Shown here: positions 36,335 to 44,918 of the stretch, piece after piece
How positions within the stretch are numbered: the first letter of the stretch is position 1
How the letters are laid out: every line of letters begins with the position of its first letter
NCBI GenBank assembly: GCA_028293745.1
Contig: JAQGOF010000004.1
Span: forward strand, 1 to 64,000
Origin: Gammaproteobacteria bacterium
Lineage (GTDB): Bacteria > Pseudomonadota > Gammaproteobacteria > Steroidobacterales > Steroidobacteraceae
Direction: 5' to 3'
DNA: 64,000 nucleotides
Translations under genes and position numbers: made by a program
Notes under the pieces: generated by a model
The model's input: only the letters and a program-made list of their open reading frames with translations
What the model was told of the DNA's origin: nothing
Databases searched by the model: none

Positions 36335-36901
36335 TCATCGAGTGGGGCGCCAGTATTGGACGAACTTGCGCCAGTCGGGCCGGGGCAGCGAGCCTGGTCC
36401 GTCCTCCTCCGTTCCCATGTACAGGAAGCCGACGATGGCATCTTTCGATTCGAGGCCCAGCGCCGTCTTCACGTGCTCGTCGTATGCAGCACCGCCAGTC
36501 TTCCAGACACCGTTGAAGCCAAGCGCCAGGGCAGCATGCAACATGTTTTGTGCCGCAGCCCCTGCGGACAGAATCTGCTCGATCGCAGGGATTTTTCCAT
36601 CGGGCGTGACGATGGCCGCGACTGCGACGATGAGCGGAGCACGGAATGCCTTGAGCCGCTCACGTTCCAGGGCTTCATCGGAGACCGAACCTTTTGTCCG
36701 GCGCAGATGATCCGCCAGCAGCTCGCCGAACTGCGCACGATCTTCGCTCTTGATCACTACGAACCGCCACGGCCGCAGTCTTCCATGGTCGGGAGCGCGG
36801 GTAGCGCTCTTCAGTATGAGCTCCAGCGCGGCATCGTCCGGCGCAGGCTCCTTCAATGCTCGCGCGGAATAACGCCGCAGCAGGGCTTCGATCGCTTGCA
36901 T
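36335..36901 (-). CDS. Nitroreductase family protein (YdjA-like)
   Basis: A 188-residue flavoprotein close in length to E. coli YdjA. The FMN-binding segments RYSARALKEPAPDD, ATRAPDHGRLRPWRFVVIK, SAGAAAQNMLHAALALGFNGVWKTG and FLYMGTEE are in the expected order. Such enzymes reduce nitro compounds or quinones with NAD(P)H. It lies head to head with the EgtB-like gene. The physiological substrate is unknown. Confidence 0.8.
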   Translation of the reverse strand: MQAIEALLRRYSARALKEPAPDDAALELILKSATRAPDHGRLRPWRFVVIKSEDRAQFGELLADHLRRTKGSVSDEALERERLKAFRAPLIVAVAAIVTPDGKIPAIEQILSAGAAAQNMLHAALALGFNGVWKTGGAAYDEHVKTALGLESKDAIVGFLYMGTEEDGPGSLPRPDWRKFVQYWRPTR

Positions 36902-36980
36902 GAAGATCAGTACCTTCTTTTGGGAGAGGGAAGTGCGGGGTATTGTCGCGCAGAATCATGCCTTGCTCCCAGTTGATGGC

Positions 36981-38231
36981 ATGCAGCTTGCGGACCGGAT
37001 TTCCATGATTCAAGACAACCGCTTCCGCCTCGTGCGTGCCGCCACACTGGCACTGTCCGAGCCCCTGTCTCCAGAAGACTACGTCGTGCAGTCAATGCCC
37101 GATGCGAGCCCCACGAAATGGCACCTGGCGCATACGACCTGGTTTTTCGAGGAGTTCGTCCTGCAGCACGCGGTGCCGGGCTACAAATTCCACGACGATC
37201 AGTTTCGGTACCTGTTCAATTCGTATTACAACACCGTAGGGCCGATGCACAGCCGCCCTCATCGCGGGCTCCTGTCGCGACCGACAGTCGAACAGGTGCT
37301 GGCCTACCGCGCTCGCATCGATGAGCGCATGAAGGTGCTGCTACAACGCGAGGATCTTTCACCTGAGATCCTGGACGTCATCACTCTCGGGCTGAATCAC
37401 GAGCAACAGCATCAGGAGCTGCTGCTCACGGACCTGAAGCATCTTTTCTCGTGCAATCCGCTGTTGCCGGCGTATGTGCGTGAGAGCGCGACGCCTTTGC
37501 GCAGCTCGCCCGCTTTGTCCTTCAAGTCTTTCGACGGCGGGCTCATTGAGATCGGCCACGAGGGAGATGAATTCAGCTTCGATAACGAGCGGCCCCGGCA
37601 TCGCACGTACACCACTGCATTTCATCTCGCGAATCGCGCGATCACGAACGGCGAATACCTCGAATTCGTGCGCGCCGGAGGCTACGAGAATCCCGTGCAC
37701 TGGCTCTCTGATGGGTGGGCAACCGTACAACGCGAAGGCTGGAAGCGTCCGATCTATTGGTCCGCGTCCCTGGACGCGGAGTTCACGCTGACTGGCCTTC
37801 GAGGATTGAACCCGCACTCGCCTGTTTGCCACCTGAGCTACTACGAAGCCGATGCCTTCGCCCACTGGGCCGGTGCGCGACTCCCCTCGGAAGCCGAGTG
37901 GGAACTGGCCGCGAATGAGGCGCCAGTACGCGGCAATTTCGTCGAAAATCGCCGCTGGCACCCGGAACCGGCGTCTTCAGACAATTCCTTGCTCCAGATG
38001 TTCGGGGACGTGTGGGAATGGACTCAATCAGCCTACGCGCCTTATCCCGGCTTCAAGCCGGCCAAGGGCGCTCTTGGCGAGTACAACGGCAAGTTCATGG
38101 TGAATCAGCTCGTGCTGCGGGGCGGCTCCTGCGCGACACCGGCCAGTCACATCCGCGCCAGCTACCGGAACTTCTTCAGCCCCGCCGCCCGGTGGCAGTT
38201 CACCGGCCTGCGGCTCGCCCGAGACGTTTAA
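36981..38231 (+). CDS. egtB: EgtB-like non-haem iron sulfoxide synthase
   Basis: A 416-residue protein with an N-terminal DinB-like domain holding the iron ligands HLAHTTWFFEEF and NHEQQHQEL (the HX3HXE pattern). The C-terminal domain is of the formylglycine-generating type (GGYENPVHWLSDGW, RLPSEAEWELAANEA, FGDVWEW, LRGGSCATP, YRNFFSPAARW). EgtB joins cysteine or gamma-glutamylcysteine to hercynine during ergothioneine synthesis. The partner methyltransferase EgtD is not nearby, so an OvoA- or SenA-like role is possible. I start at 36981; an ATG at 37005 also fits. Confidence 0.75.
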   Translation: MQLADRISMIQDNRFRLVRAATLALSEPLSPEDYVVQSMPDASPTKWHLAHTTWFFEEFVLQHAVPGYKFHDDQFRYLFNSYYNTVGPMHSRPHRGLLSRPTVEQVLAYRARIDERMKVLLQREDLSPEILDVITLGLNHEQQHQELLLTDLKHLFSCNPLLPAYVRESATPLRSSPALSFKSFDGGLIEIGHEGDEFSFDNERPRHRTYTTAFHLANRAITNGEYLEFVRAGGYENPVHWLSDGWATVQREGWKRPIYWSASLDAEFTLTGLRGLNPHSPVCHLSYYEADAFAHWAGARLPSEAEWELAANEAPVRGNFVENRRWHPEPASSDNSLLQMFGDVWEWTQSAYAPYPGFKPAKGALGEYNGKFMVNQLVLRGGSCATPASHIRASYRNFFSPAARWQFTGLRLARDV

Positions 38232-38268
38232 CGGGACAGCCCAGGTGCAGCCGGAGTAAAGTGCCCGC

Positions 38269-38814
38269 GTGGACTCAGGTACATTGCGGGAAATCAGAGA
38301 ATCGATTCGCACGATCGCGGACTATCCAAGGCCCGGCGTGCAGTTTCGCGATATCACGACCTTGCTCGGGAACGCGCGCACCTTCCGCCGCGTAGTGGAC
38401 GAGCTGGTCGAGCCTTGGACCGTCGCCAAGGTCAACCGCGTCGCGGGTATCGAAGCGCGCGGTTTCATTCTGGGCGGCGCCGTGGCGCACCAGCTCGCAG
38501 CCGGTTTCGTGCCGATCCGCAAGAAGGGCAAGCTTCCTCATACCACCGTGCGGGTCGCCTACTCGCTTGAGTACGGCCTGGACGAGATGGAGATGCACGA
38601 AGATGCTGTCTCCCGCGGCGAGCGCATCATCCTGGTGGATGACCTCGTAGCCACGGGTGGCACGGCCGAAGCCGCCGTCAAGTTACTGCGCAAACTGGGC
38701 GCCGAAATTCTAGGAGCCTGCTTCGTCATCAACCTGCCGGAGCTGGGTGGGGCGGCGAGACTCGAGGCACTCGGCGTGCCGGTCAGAACTCTCGTCTCCT
38801 TCGATGGTCAGTAG
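38269..38814 (+). CDS. apt: Adenine phosphoribosyltransferase
   Basis: A 181-residue purine salvage enzyme converting adenine and PRPP to AMP. The sequence shows the family's N-terminal [19 protein letters not shown], the substrate region [26 protein letters not shown], and the PRPP loop [17 protein letters not shown]. The start is GTG. It follows the EgtB-like gene by 37 bases. Confidence 0.95.
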   Translation: MDSGTLREIRESIRTIADYPRPGVQFRDITTLLGNARTFRRVVDELVEPWTVAKVNRVAGIEARGFILGGAVAHQLAAGFVPIRKKGKLPHTTVRVAYSLEYGLDEMEMHEDAVSRGERIILVDDLVATGGTAEAAVKLLRKLGAEILGACFVINLPELGGAARLEALGVPVRTLVSFDGQ

Positions 38815-38874
38815 TTTTTCCGTCATAATGCGCACGCCTTTTGCGAACCTCTTATCCTCTTTCGGAGACCTTCG

Positions 38875-39057
38875 ATGTTCAAGCAAGTCGTCCCCGTTCT
38901 TAGTCTGATCCTGCTCGCAGGCCCGGTGTTCGCTGCTGACACCACGCCCCCGGCGGACACGTCAGCTTCTGCGCCGGCAGGCAAGAGCACAAAGAAGCAC
39001 CACGCCAAGAAGCACCACAAAGCCGCTACCGGCACTGATGCGGCCGCGCCCAAGTAA
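38875..39057 (+). CDS. Small exported His/Lys-rich protein
   Basis: A 60-residue protein with a signal peptide (VVPVLSLILLAGPVFAAD), a Thr/Pro/Ala-rich mature start, and a strongly basic cluster KKHHAKKHHK before TGTDAAAPK. The layout resembles small periplasmic acid-shock-type proteins, but I do not recognise a named family. A GGAGA ribosome site precedes the ATG and a strong intrinsic terminator follows 54 bases after the stop, which supports it as a real, separately transcribed gene. Confidence 0.65.
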   Translation: MFKQVVPVLSLILLAGPVFAADTTPPADTSASAPAGKSTKKHHAKKHHKAATGTDAAAPK

Positions 39058-39110
39058 GACCGTTCGAGCAAGACAACACTAGCATTTCGTAACAGCGAAA
39101 ACTTATGTTG

Positions 39111-39139
39111 AAGAGGCCCGCCTCCCGGCGGGTCTCTTT
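39111..39139 (+). terminator. Intrinsic terminator
   Basis: AAGAGGCCCGCC (39111-39122) pairs with GGCGGGTCTCTT (39127-39138) around a TCCC loop. The 12-bp stem has one G-U pair and is followed by T residues. It ends the transcript of the small His/Lys-rich protein gene. Confidence 0.8.
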
Positions 39140-39170
39140 GTCGGCCCTCTCCTACATCCGAAGGCCGCGA

Positions 39171-39206
39171 CCCTGCAACACATGCAGGGGTTTCAACTGA
39201 CGTCAG
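39171..39206. promoter_or_regulatory. Two dyads upstream of small lipoprotein gene
   Basis: CCCTGCA (39171-39177) and TGCAGGG (39183-39189) form a perfect 7-bp inverted repeat around ACACA. Eight bases on, CTGACGTCAG (39197-39206) is a perfect 10-bp palindrome. Both lie 70-100 bases upstream of the lipoprotein start, a plausible operator position. No regulator can be assigned. Confidence 0.35.
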
Positions 39207-39274
39207 CGGACTTTCTGCTACGGTACCTTGCGTCCAAGCTCCTCTTTTCCAAATGTCCGAGTATGGAGTTGACC

Positions 39275-39484
39275 ATGAAGATGATTGTGGCTGTCCCCTT
39301 TGCTCTGCTCACAGTCGGCATGCTGGGCTGTTCCCAGCATGCGAGCACCGCTCCGGTGGTGGAACGTCCCGCCCCGGCCGCGAGCGACACAAACACTTTC
39401 GGCGAGAGCAAGGACAACGCCGCCGGCAGCGCCGCGAGCGCGCGTGCCGCGAACTACGGTGCAGAGTCGACGGCTCCCAAGTAA
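39275..39484 (+). CDS. Small lipoprotein
   Basis: A 69-residue lipoprotein. The signal MIVAVPFALLTVGMLGCSQ ends in a clear lipobox LGC. The mature part is low-complexity (PAPAASDTNTFGESKDNAAG and Ala-rich). The ATG at 39275 is chosen because GGAG lies 7 bases upstream, formed by ATGGAG of an earlier in-frame ATG at 39263. Function unknown. It heads the stress-type island. Confidence 0.65.
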   Translation: MKMIVAVPFALLTVGMLGCSQHASTAPVVERPAPAASDTNTFGESKDNAAGSAASARAANYGAESTAPK

Positions 39485-39618
39485 ACTTCAGGCAACGTTG
39501 TAGGAGGATTCCGACAAGCTTTTCGGACCTTTGCTCGAACCGGGTAGCGCTGCGGCGGCTGGCCGACGCAGCCTACCCGGTTCACGCTGACACTCCATCC
39601 GTGACCGTCGATACGAAC

Positions 39619-39687
39619 ATGACGATTCGCGACCTGTCATCCCTGCTGGCCCTGGTTCTGGGCATGCTGCTGGTACTCGCAGCCTGA
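39619..39687 (+). CDS. Possible 22-residue membrane peptide
   Basis: An ORF of 22 codons encoding DLSSLLALVLGMLLVLAA, a single hydrophobic helix with a short charged start. It could also begin at GTG 39601. No good ribosome site precedes either start. Its hydrophobic, stop-delimited shape between two small stress-type genes is suggestive but not proof. Confidence 0.3.
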   Translation: MTIRDLSSLLALVLGMLLVLAA

Positions 39688-39728
39688 CCGGGCGGCTGAG
39701 CGGGCACGTTAGACCGTAGGAGGCGGAT

Positions 39729-40052
39729 ATGCTGGAGCGCACAGCTGCGCAGAGCGCAGCCCTGGCCGAGGAACTCCGCAATGTCGTACGGCAGGCAGAG
39801 AAGCTCCTCATTGCGCTCGGCGAAGACCGTGAAGAGGCCCTGGTGGAGCTTCGTCAGCACGTCACTGTTGCGGTCGCCGAAGCCAAGAAGCGCCTGGCGG
39901 ACTTCGAAGAGCAAGCCCGGCGCTTCAAGGACACCGCCGGAGCGGCCATGGACGTGTACGTGCGGGAAAACCCCTGGACGGCGGTAGGTATCGGCGCGGC
40001 ATTCGGATTGCTTCTGGGCGCCTGGCTCGCCTCTGAAGGCGGCAGTGAGTAA
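39729..40052 (+). CDS. DUF883 (ElaB/YqjD-type) tail-anchored protein
   Basis: A 107-residue protein with a long amphipathic, charged helix (EELRNVVRQAEKLL, ALVELRQHVTVAVAEAKKRL) followed by a C-terminal anchor VRENPWTAVGIGAAFGLLLGAWLA. This is the ElaB/YqjD/DUF883 plan; E. coli members are stationary-phase proteins tied to ribosomes at the membrane. A strong ribosome site (GTAGGAGG) precedes the ATG. Its end overlaps the histidine kinase start by 8 bases. Confidence 0.85.
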   Translation: MLERTAAQSAALAEELRNVVRQAEKLLIALGEDREEALVELRQHVTVAVAEAKKRLADFEEQARRFKDTAGAAMDVYVRENPWTAVGIGAAFGLLLGAWLASEGGSE

Positions 40053-40731
40053 GGTCGTGGAAGATCGGACGCGGGAGCTGTCCGCGCTTTCCAACCATCT
40101 GCAGGCTTTGTCAGAACGGGAGAAGTCGGAGCTTGCGCGCAAGCTGCACGATGAGCTCGGCGGCCTGTTGACCGCGGCCAAGATGGACCTGTCATGGCTG
40201 CAGTCGCGCCTTGAGGGTGCGGCCATCCAGGAGCGCCTGGCGCAGCTGGGTAGCGTTCTTGACGAAGCCATGGATTTGAAACGTAGTGTGGTCGAGGCGC
40301 TGCGTCCCTCGCTGCTCGATCATTTCGGCCTGCCCACGGCCCTGCGTGCCTACGTCGAGTCCACCTGTGCCAAGGCGGGTCTGGCCTCGCAGATCGTGAT
40401 CGAGCATGCGTGCGAGTCAATGTCGAAAGACACCACCATCGCGCTGTTTCGTGTAGTGCAGGAAGGCCTGTCCAACATCATCCGCCATGCACAGGCGAAG
40501 ACGGTGAAGTTGGAATTGATCGGCGACGACGGCCACTGCATCGTGACACTGACCGACGACGGGCACGGCTTCGATGCTCGCAGCCCGCAATTCCGCTGGT
40601 CGCACGGGCTGATGGGAATGCGCCAGCGCGCGGAAGCCCTCGGCGGGCGACTCGAAGTCGAGTCGCGGGTCGGCGCCGGCACGCGCGTGCGTGTGGAGAT
40701 TCCCGTCGAGATTCCCGTCTCGCGTCAGTGA
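40045..40731 (+). CDS. Soluble NarX-type sensor histidine kinase
   Basis: A 228-residue kinase with no sensor or membrane part. The HisKA_3 phosphoacceptor region is RKLHDELGGLLTAAKMDLSWL near residues 32-52. The ATPase domain has RVVQEGLSNIIRHAQA, TDDGHGFDA and GLMGMRQRAEALGG. Such kinases pair with NarL-type regulators, and one is encoded about 450 bases away on the other strand. The GTG start lies inside the DUF883 gene, implying translational coupling, so the DUF883 membrane protein could supply its input. Confidence 0.85.
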   Translation: MSKVVEDRTRELSALSNHLQALSEREKSELARKLHDELGGLLTAAKMDLSWLQSRLEGAAIQERLAQLGSVLDEAMDLKRSVVEALRPSLLDHFGLPTALRAYVESTCAKAGLASQIVIEHACESMSKDTTIALFRVVQEGLSNIIRHAQAKTVKLELIGDDGHCIVTLTDDGHGFDARSPQFRWSHGLMGMRQRAEALGGRLEVESRVGAGTRVRVEIPVEIPVSRQ

Positions 40732-41174
40732 CTCGAGTGTGGCGGCGTCCACTTGGAGTGTCCGTCCACCACCACGGCCTTGAGCAACGCGATGTCGCGC
40801 ATCTTGTCCAAAAAATAATCGGCCCCGGCCGCGAAACAATGGTCCCGGACGAAGTCCGAAGCGTAGTTGGTGAGTACCACGACGAGCGGCTGCGCATCGG
40901 GTGGGTAAAGCTGACGGGCATGGCGGATCACAGCGACGCCGTTGCCTTCCGCAAGCTCGATGTCGACAACGAGCACGTCAAATGCCCCTTCCTGGAGGCG
41001 CATCACGGCTTCTGACTGAGTTGACGCCTGCGCAGCTACCTCGACCCGTCCAGGTTCTGACAGCAGATCTATCAGCCTGCGAGTGAGGACGGCGGAATCC
41101 TCGATGAGGAGAACTCTTCGCTGCGTGCCCGGGCTGCTGCGCATATCCGAGTGCTGCACTTCCGCAGTGCTCAT
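40725..41174 (-). CDS. Single-domain response regulator (CheY-like)
   Basis: A 149-residue receiver domain only. VLLIEDSAV carries the acidic pair, VLVVDIELAEGNG the phosphoacceptor Asp, VVVLTNYAS the Thr, and FLDKMRDI the conserved Lys. No output domain follows, so it probably acts by phosphotransfer or protein contact. It is downstream of the NarL-type gene by 4 bases and converges on the kinase gene with a 7-base overlap. Confidence 0.8.
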   Translation of the reverse strand: MSTAEVQHSDMRSSPGTQRRVLLIEDSAVLTRRLIDLLSEPGRVEVAAQASTQSEAVMRLQEGAFDVLVVDIELAEGNGVAVIRHARQLYPPDAQPLVVVLTNYASDFVRDHCFAAGADYFLDKMRDIALLKAVVVDGHSKWTPPHSSH

Positions 41175-41178
41175 CGCC

Positions 41179-41817
41179 CTACTGCAGGAGGTTGTTCTTG
41201 ATGGCGTAATACGTGATGTCCGCGTTGGTTTTCATGCTCATCTTCTCCAGTATCCGGGTGCGGTAAGTGCTGACGGTCTTCACGCTCAGAAACAGCTTGG
41301 CTGCGATTTCCGAAACACTCTTACCTTCGGCGAGCTTGCAGAAGATCTGAAACTCGCGTTCCGACAACACGCTGTGCCGCGGCTCGCCGGGCGCACCCTG
41401 CATGCCGCTGACGAGCATCTCCGCCAACTCCGGACTCACATAGCGCCCGCCGCGCACCGCAGCTCGTATCGCCCTGCAGAGCTCGCCATCGTCAGCGGCT
41501 TTACTGACGAAGCCACTCGCTCCGGCGCGCAGCACGTTGAGGCCGTACTGGTTCTCGGGGTAGGAGCTGAGTACGAGGGTGGCAACCGAGTCGTGATGAG
41601 CCTTGATCTGGCGCAGGACGTCCAGGCCGGACATGTCGGGGAGGGACAAATCCAGCAACAGCACGTCGCATTCTGCGTTGCGCAGGAGCGCAAGGGCCTC
41701 CCGGCCCGACTTGGCCTCTCCGGCCCAAGCGAAGTCCGACTGGCTCTCGATGATCTGCTTCAGCCCGATTCGCACGAGCTGATGATCGTCTACGACTGCG
41801 ACTCGTGTAGCGGGCAT
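41179..41817 (-). CDS. NarL/LuxR-type response regulator
   Basis: A 212-residue regulator. The receiver domain has AVVDDHQLVRIGL, the Asp in LLLDLSLPDMSG, and FVSKAADDGEL. The C-terminal LuxR helix-turn-helix is LSEREFQIFCKLAEGKSVSEIA followed by KTVSTYRTRILEKM. Overall it looks UvrY/GacA-like. The start at 41817 is fixed by the receiver domain. It is the likely partner of the soluble HisKA_3 kinase at 40045-40731. Confidence 0.85.
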   Translation of the reverse strand: MPATRVAVVDDHQLVRIGLKQIIESQSDFAWAGEAKSGREALALLRNAECDVLLLDLSLPDMSGLDVLRQIKAHHDSVATLVLSSYPENQYGLNVLRAGASGFVSKAADDGELCRAIRAAVRGGRYVSPELAEMLVSGMQGAPGEPRHSVLSEREFQIFCKLAEGKSVSEIAAKLFLSVKTVSTYRTRILEKMSMKTNADITYYAIKNNLLQ

Positions 41818-41951
41818 GGCAACCGTTTCTGCACTTCTGAGGACCAGAGTACGCCACCGTGCGCGCTCCGGACTAGCTGTCGCCTGTGGGAGCTGGAGAG
41901 ACCCCCTCGGCAACCCGGCCCAATGTCTCGTAGGACTCGTCCGACAGAATA

Positions 41952-43349
41952 CTATCGCGCCGAGTCCTGCGCTCGCACTGCCTCATCCTTGCCTTCCGGG
42001 CCGGGGGGCGATTCCTTGCCGGTGTATGTCTCGAGACGGTTGTACAGTGTCTTGAGACTGACGCCCAGGATCTCGGCGGCCTTGCGTTTCACGTGACCGC
42101 AGTACGCAAGCGTGGCCATAGTCACGCGCCGCTCCACTTCCTCCAGCGGAGTACCTACCCGGATGGTAATCGTCGTGCCGTCGTCCGGCTTGGGAGCCGT
42201 GTCGGTTACAGCAACGTCGAACTCGATAACGTCGTCGGCCATGATGTATGTGCGCTGCACATAGTTCTTCAACTCGCGCACGTTGCCGGGCCAGGGATGT
42301 TGATACAACCGGACCAGCGCATCGCGCGAGAAGGTTTTGTTCGTACTTTCGGCGCGGTTGAGGTCGTCGAGGAAGAACTGTGCCAGTTGCTCGATGTCCG
42401 TACCCCGCTCGCGCAGGGGCGGCAACCGGATCGGAAACACGTTCAGGCGGTGGTACAGGTCTTCACGTAGCTTGCCATCTGCAACCGCCTTCTCGGGCTC
42501 GCGGTTCGTGGCACAGATGACGCGGATGTCGCTAGCGACCGTCTGAGTGCCGCCAACTCGCATTACGGTGCCGGTCTCCAGGACGCGCAGAAGCTTTACC
42601 TGCAGCTCCATGGGCATCTCGGTGATTTCATCGAGGAAGATGGTTCCGCCATTGGAACGCTCGAAAAATCCCTTGTGCTGCCGATCGGCCCCGGTAAAGC
42701 TGCCCCGCTCGTGGCCGAACAGCTCGCTTTCGATCAGCTGCGGTGCTACCGCGCCGCAGTTCAGCGGCAGAAAGGCCGAATCTCTGCGCCGCGACAGCTC
42801 GTGTACCGTGGCCGCGGCAAGCTCTTTGCCTGTACCGCTCTCACCTATGAGCATGACGGTAGCCGAGGTCGGCGCCACGCGGCTGAGCTGGTCGTACAGG
42901 ACCTGCATGCGAGGCGAGCTGCCCAGAATCCGGCCGAAACGGCCCAGCTTACGCAGCTCCTCGCGCAGCTCCCCGATCTCGTGTTGCAGCGCGGAGGTCT
43001 TCTTCGCGTGCCTCAGCACCGCTTGAACGCGGTCGAGATCCGCCGGTTTGACGAGATAGTCGCTCGCCCCTGCGCGCAGGGCAGCAACGGCACTGTCTAC
43101 GGTGGCATGACCTGTGACGATAATGACTTCTGTGGCCTCAGGCTTCTCGAGCTCGCGCATGAGCTCGATGCCTTCGCCATCGGGCAGGCGAAGGTCGGTA
43201 AGCAGCACATCCGGGCGCTGCCGCCCGAGCTCAATCCGCGCGTCGCGGATGCTGTGCGCCCTGGCAACAGTAAACCCTTCCATTCGGGCGACTTCCTGCA
43301 GCCAGTCCACGACATCCGGGTCATCGTCGACGATCAGAGCATGTGCCAT
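41952..43349 (-). CDS. Sigma-54-dependent response regulator (NtrC family)
   Basis: A 465-residue activator: receiver domain (1-120, Asp in VLLTDLRLPDGEG, Lys in YLVKPADL), AAA+ domain (about 140-375, Walker A GESGTGKE, Walker B GGTIFLDEI), and a Fis-type helix-turn-helix at the end (MATLAYCGHVKRKAAEILGV...LYNRL). The sigma-54 contact loop reads GSFTGA instead of the common GAFTGA, a tolerated variant in some activators. It is the only sigma-54 activator in the window and the obvious candidate to drive the sigma-54 promoters near 45.7 and 47.7 kb. No cognate kinase adjoins directly. Confidence 0.9.
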   Translation of the reverse strand: MAHALIVDDDPDVVDWLQEVARMEGFTVARAHSIRDARIELGRQRPDVLLTDLRLPDGEGIELMRELEKPEATEVIIVTGHATVDSAVAALRAGASDYLVKPADLDRVQAVLRHAKKTSALQHEIGELREELRKLGRFGRILGSSPRMQVLYDQLSRVAPTSATVMLIGESGTGKELAAATVHELSRRRDSAFLPLNCGAVAPQLIESELFGHERGSFTGADRQHKGFFERSNGGTIFLDEITEMPMELQVKLLRVLETGTVMRVGGTQTVASDIRVICATNREPEKAVADGKLREDLYHRLNVFPIRLPPLRERGTDIEQLAQFFLDDLNRAESTNKTFSRDALVRLYQHPWPGNVRELKNYVQRTYIMADDVIEFDVAVTDTAPKPDDGTTITIRVGTPLEEVERRVTMATLAYCGHVKRKAAEILGVSLKTLYNRLETYTGKESPPGPEGKDEAVRAQDSAR

Positions 43350-43529
43350 TTATCCCTCGTAAGACCTCTTGTTCATCGGTATTGCAATGTGGGGCGCGAT
43401 TCTATGATTGCAAAAGCGGGTCGGGCGGTCCCGTAGGTGCGGGGGTCCGGGGCGCGTAACCTGCGGCATCTGTGGGAACAATAGATGCGTATCTCCTGGT
43501 AACGAAATGCTGGCGGGGAGGTTAGCCGG

Positions 43530-43724
43530 ATGGCTTGGTTTATCGGCTTTCTAGCTATCGGCGTAGTCGCCCTGGGTGCCGGGTATGATCGACGGCGCCA
43601 GCGGGAGCGTTCAAGGGTAGCACGGCCCGAGATCCACCGCTGGGAAGAGGAAGGCGGCGCCGTTTCAGAGGGCCCGGCGGAGTCGCCGGATGGCAAGCCC
43701 GCCGCCGAGACGACAACACACTAA
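43530..43724 (+). CDS. Small single-span membrane protein
   Basis: A 64-residue protein with an N-terminal span WFIGFLAIGVVALGAGYD followed by a charged cytoplasmic tail (RRRQRERSRVARPEIHRWEEE) and a Pro/Thr-rich end. GGGGAGG lies 8 bases before the ATG, a strong ribosome site. I do not recognise the family. It lies between the divergent NtrC-type gene and the convergent antiporter gene. Confidence 0.55.
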   Translation: MAWFIGFLAIGVVALGAGYDRRRQRERSRVARPEIHRWEEEGGAVSEGPAESPDGKPAAETTTH

Positions 43725-43727
43725 GGA

Positions 43728-44918
43728 TTAAAGATCGACCGTTCCGGGTGACGGGCGGCTCAGGGGCAGGCCCGAAATCGTACTGGCAATGATCGAGGTC
43801 ACCACGACGACGAGCGTGACCCCCGCCAACAGCCGGGCGTATGGAGCGCCAAGCCCGTGGTTGATCGAGAAAGCCAGGCAGTACAGTGAAGCGATGCCCC
43901 GGGCCGTGAAGCCCGCGACACTGCGCCATTGCGCCTCGGGCATGGCCATCCCACCCAGCGCAAGGCGGACCGCGAGCGGCCTGATGATGAGTATCAGAAT
44001 CCCCGCGAACACCAGCATCCACCACTTGTATTCGATGCTGGCGACCAATGCTCCCACGAGCACGACGATCACGAGCCAGCAATAGCGCTCTATCCGGCCT
44101 GCGATTTTCAACACCCGCGGCATGAGTGGCCGATTGCGCAACGGCCGACGCAATCGGCCGCCATGTGACAGCGCGACCCCGGCAGTGAAAACGGCGAGGA
44201 AGCCGTCTGTGTGAATAGCCAGGGCCGCGCCATAGGCCAAGGCGGCAGTCGCAAACACCATCGCCTCTTCCAGGAAGTCCGCCTGGCGCTCCGGATCCAG
44301 GAGCTTTATCCAGCGCGCCATGCCTGCGCCGATCACAGAGCCCACCACGAAGCCGCCGGCGACAGCCCACAGCGCCACGGGCGCGATCGAGCCCAGCGCG
44401 GCGGAATCCGAATCGCTCAAGCCCATCATCCCGAGTACCAACAGTACGAGAGCTGCGGCCAGTCCGTTGTTGATACCGCTTTCCGCGCAGAGGATGAACG
44501 ACGGCGCGTCCTGCTCGGCGTCGGACTGCGAAGGCACGTCCGAGGCCAGCACAGAATCGGTCGGGGCGATGATGGCCCCGAGAAGCAGGGACTCCGCCAG
44601 ACTCAGGTCGAACATTAGATGGGCGGCCGCGGCGGCCAGCGCTATGGTCGCAAGAGTGGCGAGAGTGGACAGCCGCAGAGGTATCCGCCACGTACGCCAC
44701 TCGATCGGCATTCGCAGCCGCAGCCCGAGACAGAACAGGCATGTCAGCAAGGCGATCTCGCTGACCGTTTCGATCAGCGCGCCGTCTTCCATTAGTTGAG
44801 GCCGCAGAAGCCGCAGTCCCAGGGGTCCCAGCAGAACGCCAACTCCGAGTGCGACGACGGCCGCGTGAGCGGGACGCCGCGTCAATGCGAAATCAATTCT
44901 ATGGCCGGGCGTCGCCAC
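43728..44918 (-). CDS. CPA1-type cation/proton antiporter
   Basis: A 396-residue membrane protein with about 11-12 spans. The core transport motif LLGAIIAPTDSVLASDV and the following ESGINNGLAAALVL are the Na+/H+ exchanger signatures, and GGMAMPEAQWRSVAGFTARGIASLYCL is the late conserved helix. It would exchange Na+ or K+ for H+ at the inner membrane. Its start overlaps the end of the DUF2383 gene by 20 bases, so they form one unit. Confidence 0.85.
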   Translation of the reverse strand: MATPGHRIDFALTRRPAHAAVVALGVGVLLGPLGLRLLRPQLMEDGALIETVSEIALLTCLFCLGLRLRMPIEWRTWRIPLRLSTLATLATIALAAAAAHLMFDLSLAESLLLGAIIAPTDSVLASDVPSQSDAEQDAPSFILCAESGINNGLAAALVLLVLGMMGLSDSDSAALGSIAPVALWAVAGGFVVGSVIGAGMARWIKLLDPERQADFLEEAMVFATAALAYGAALAIHTDGFLAVFTAGVALSHGGRLRRPLRNRPLMPRVLKIAGRIERYCWLVIVVLVGALVASIEYKWWMLVFAGILILIIRPLAVRLALGGMAMPEAQWRSVAGFTARGIASLYCLAFSINHGLGAPYARLLAGVTLVVVVTSIIASTISGLPLSRPSPGTVDL

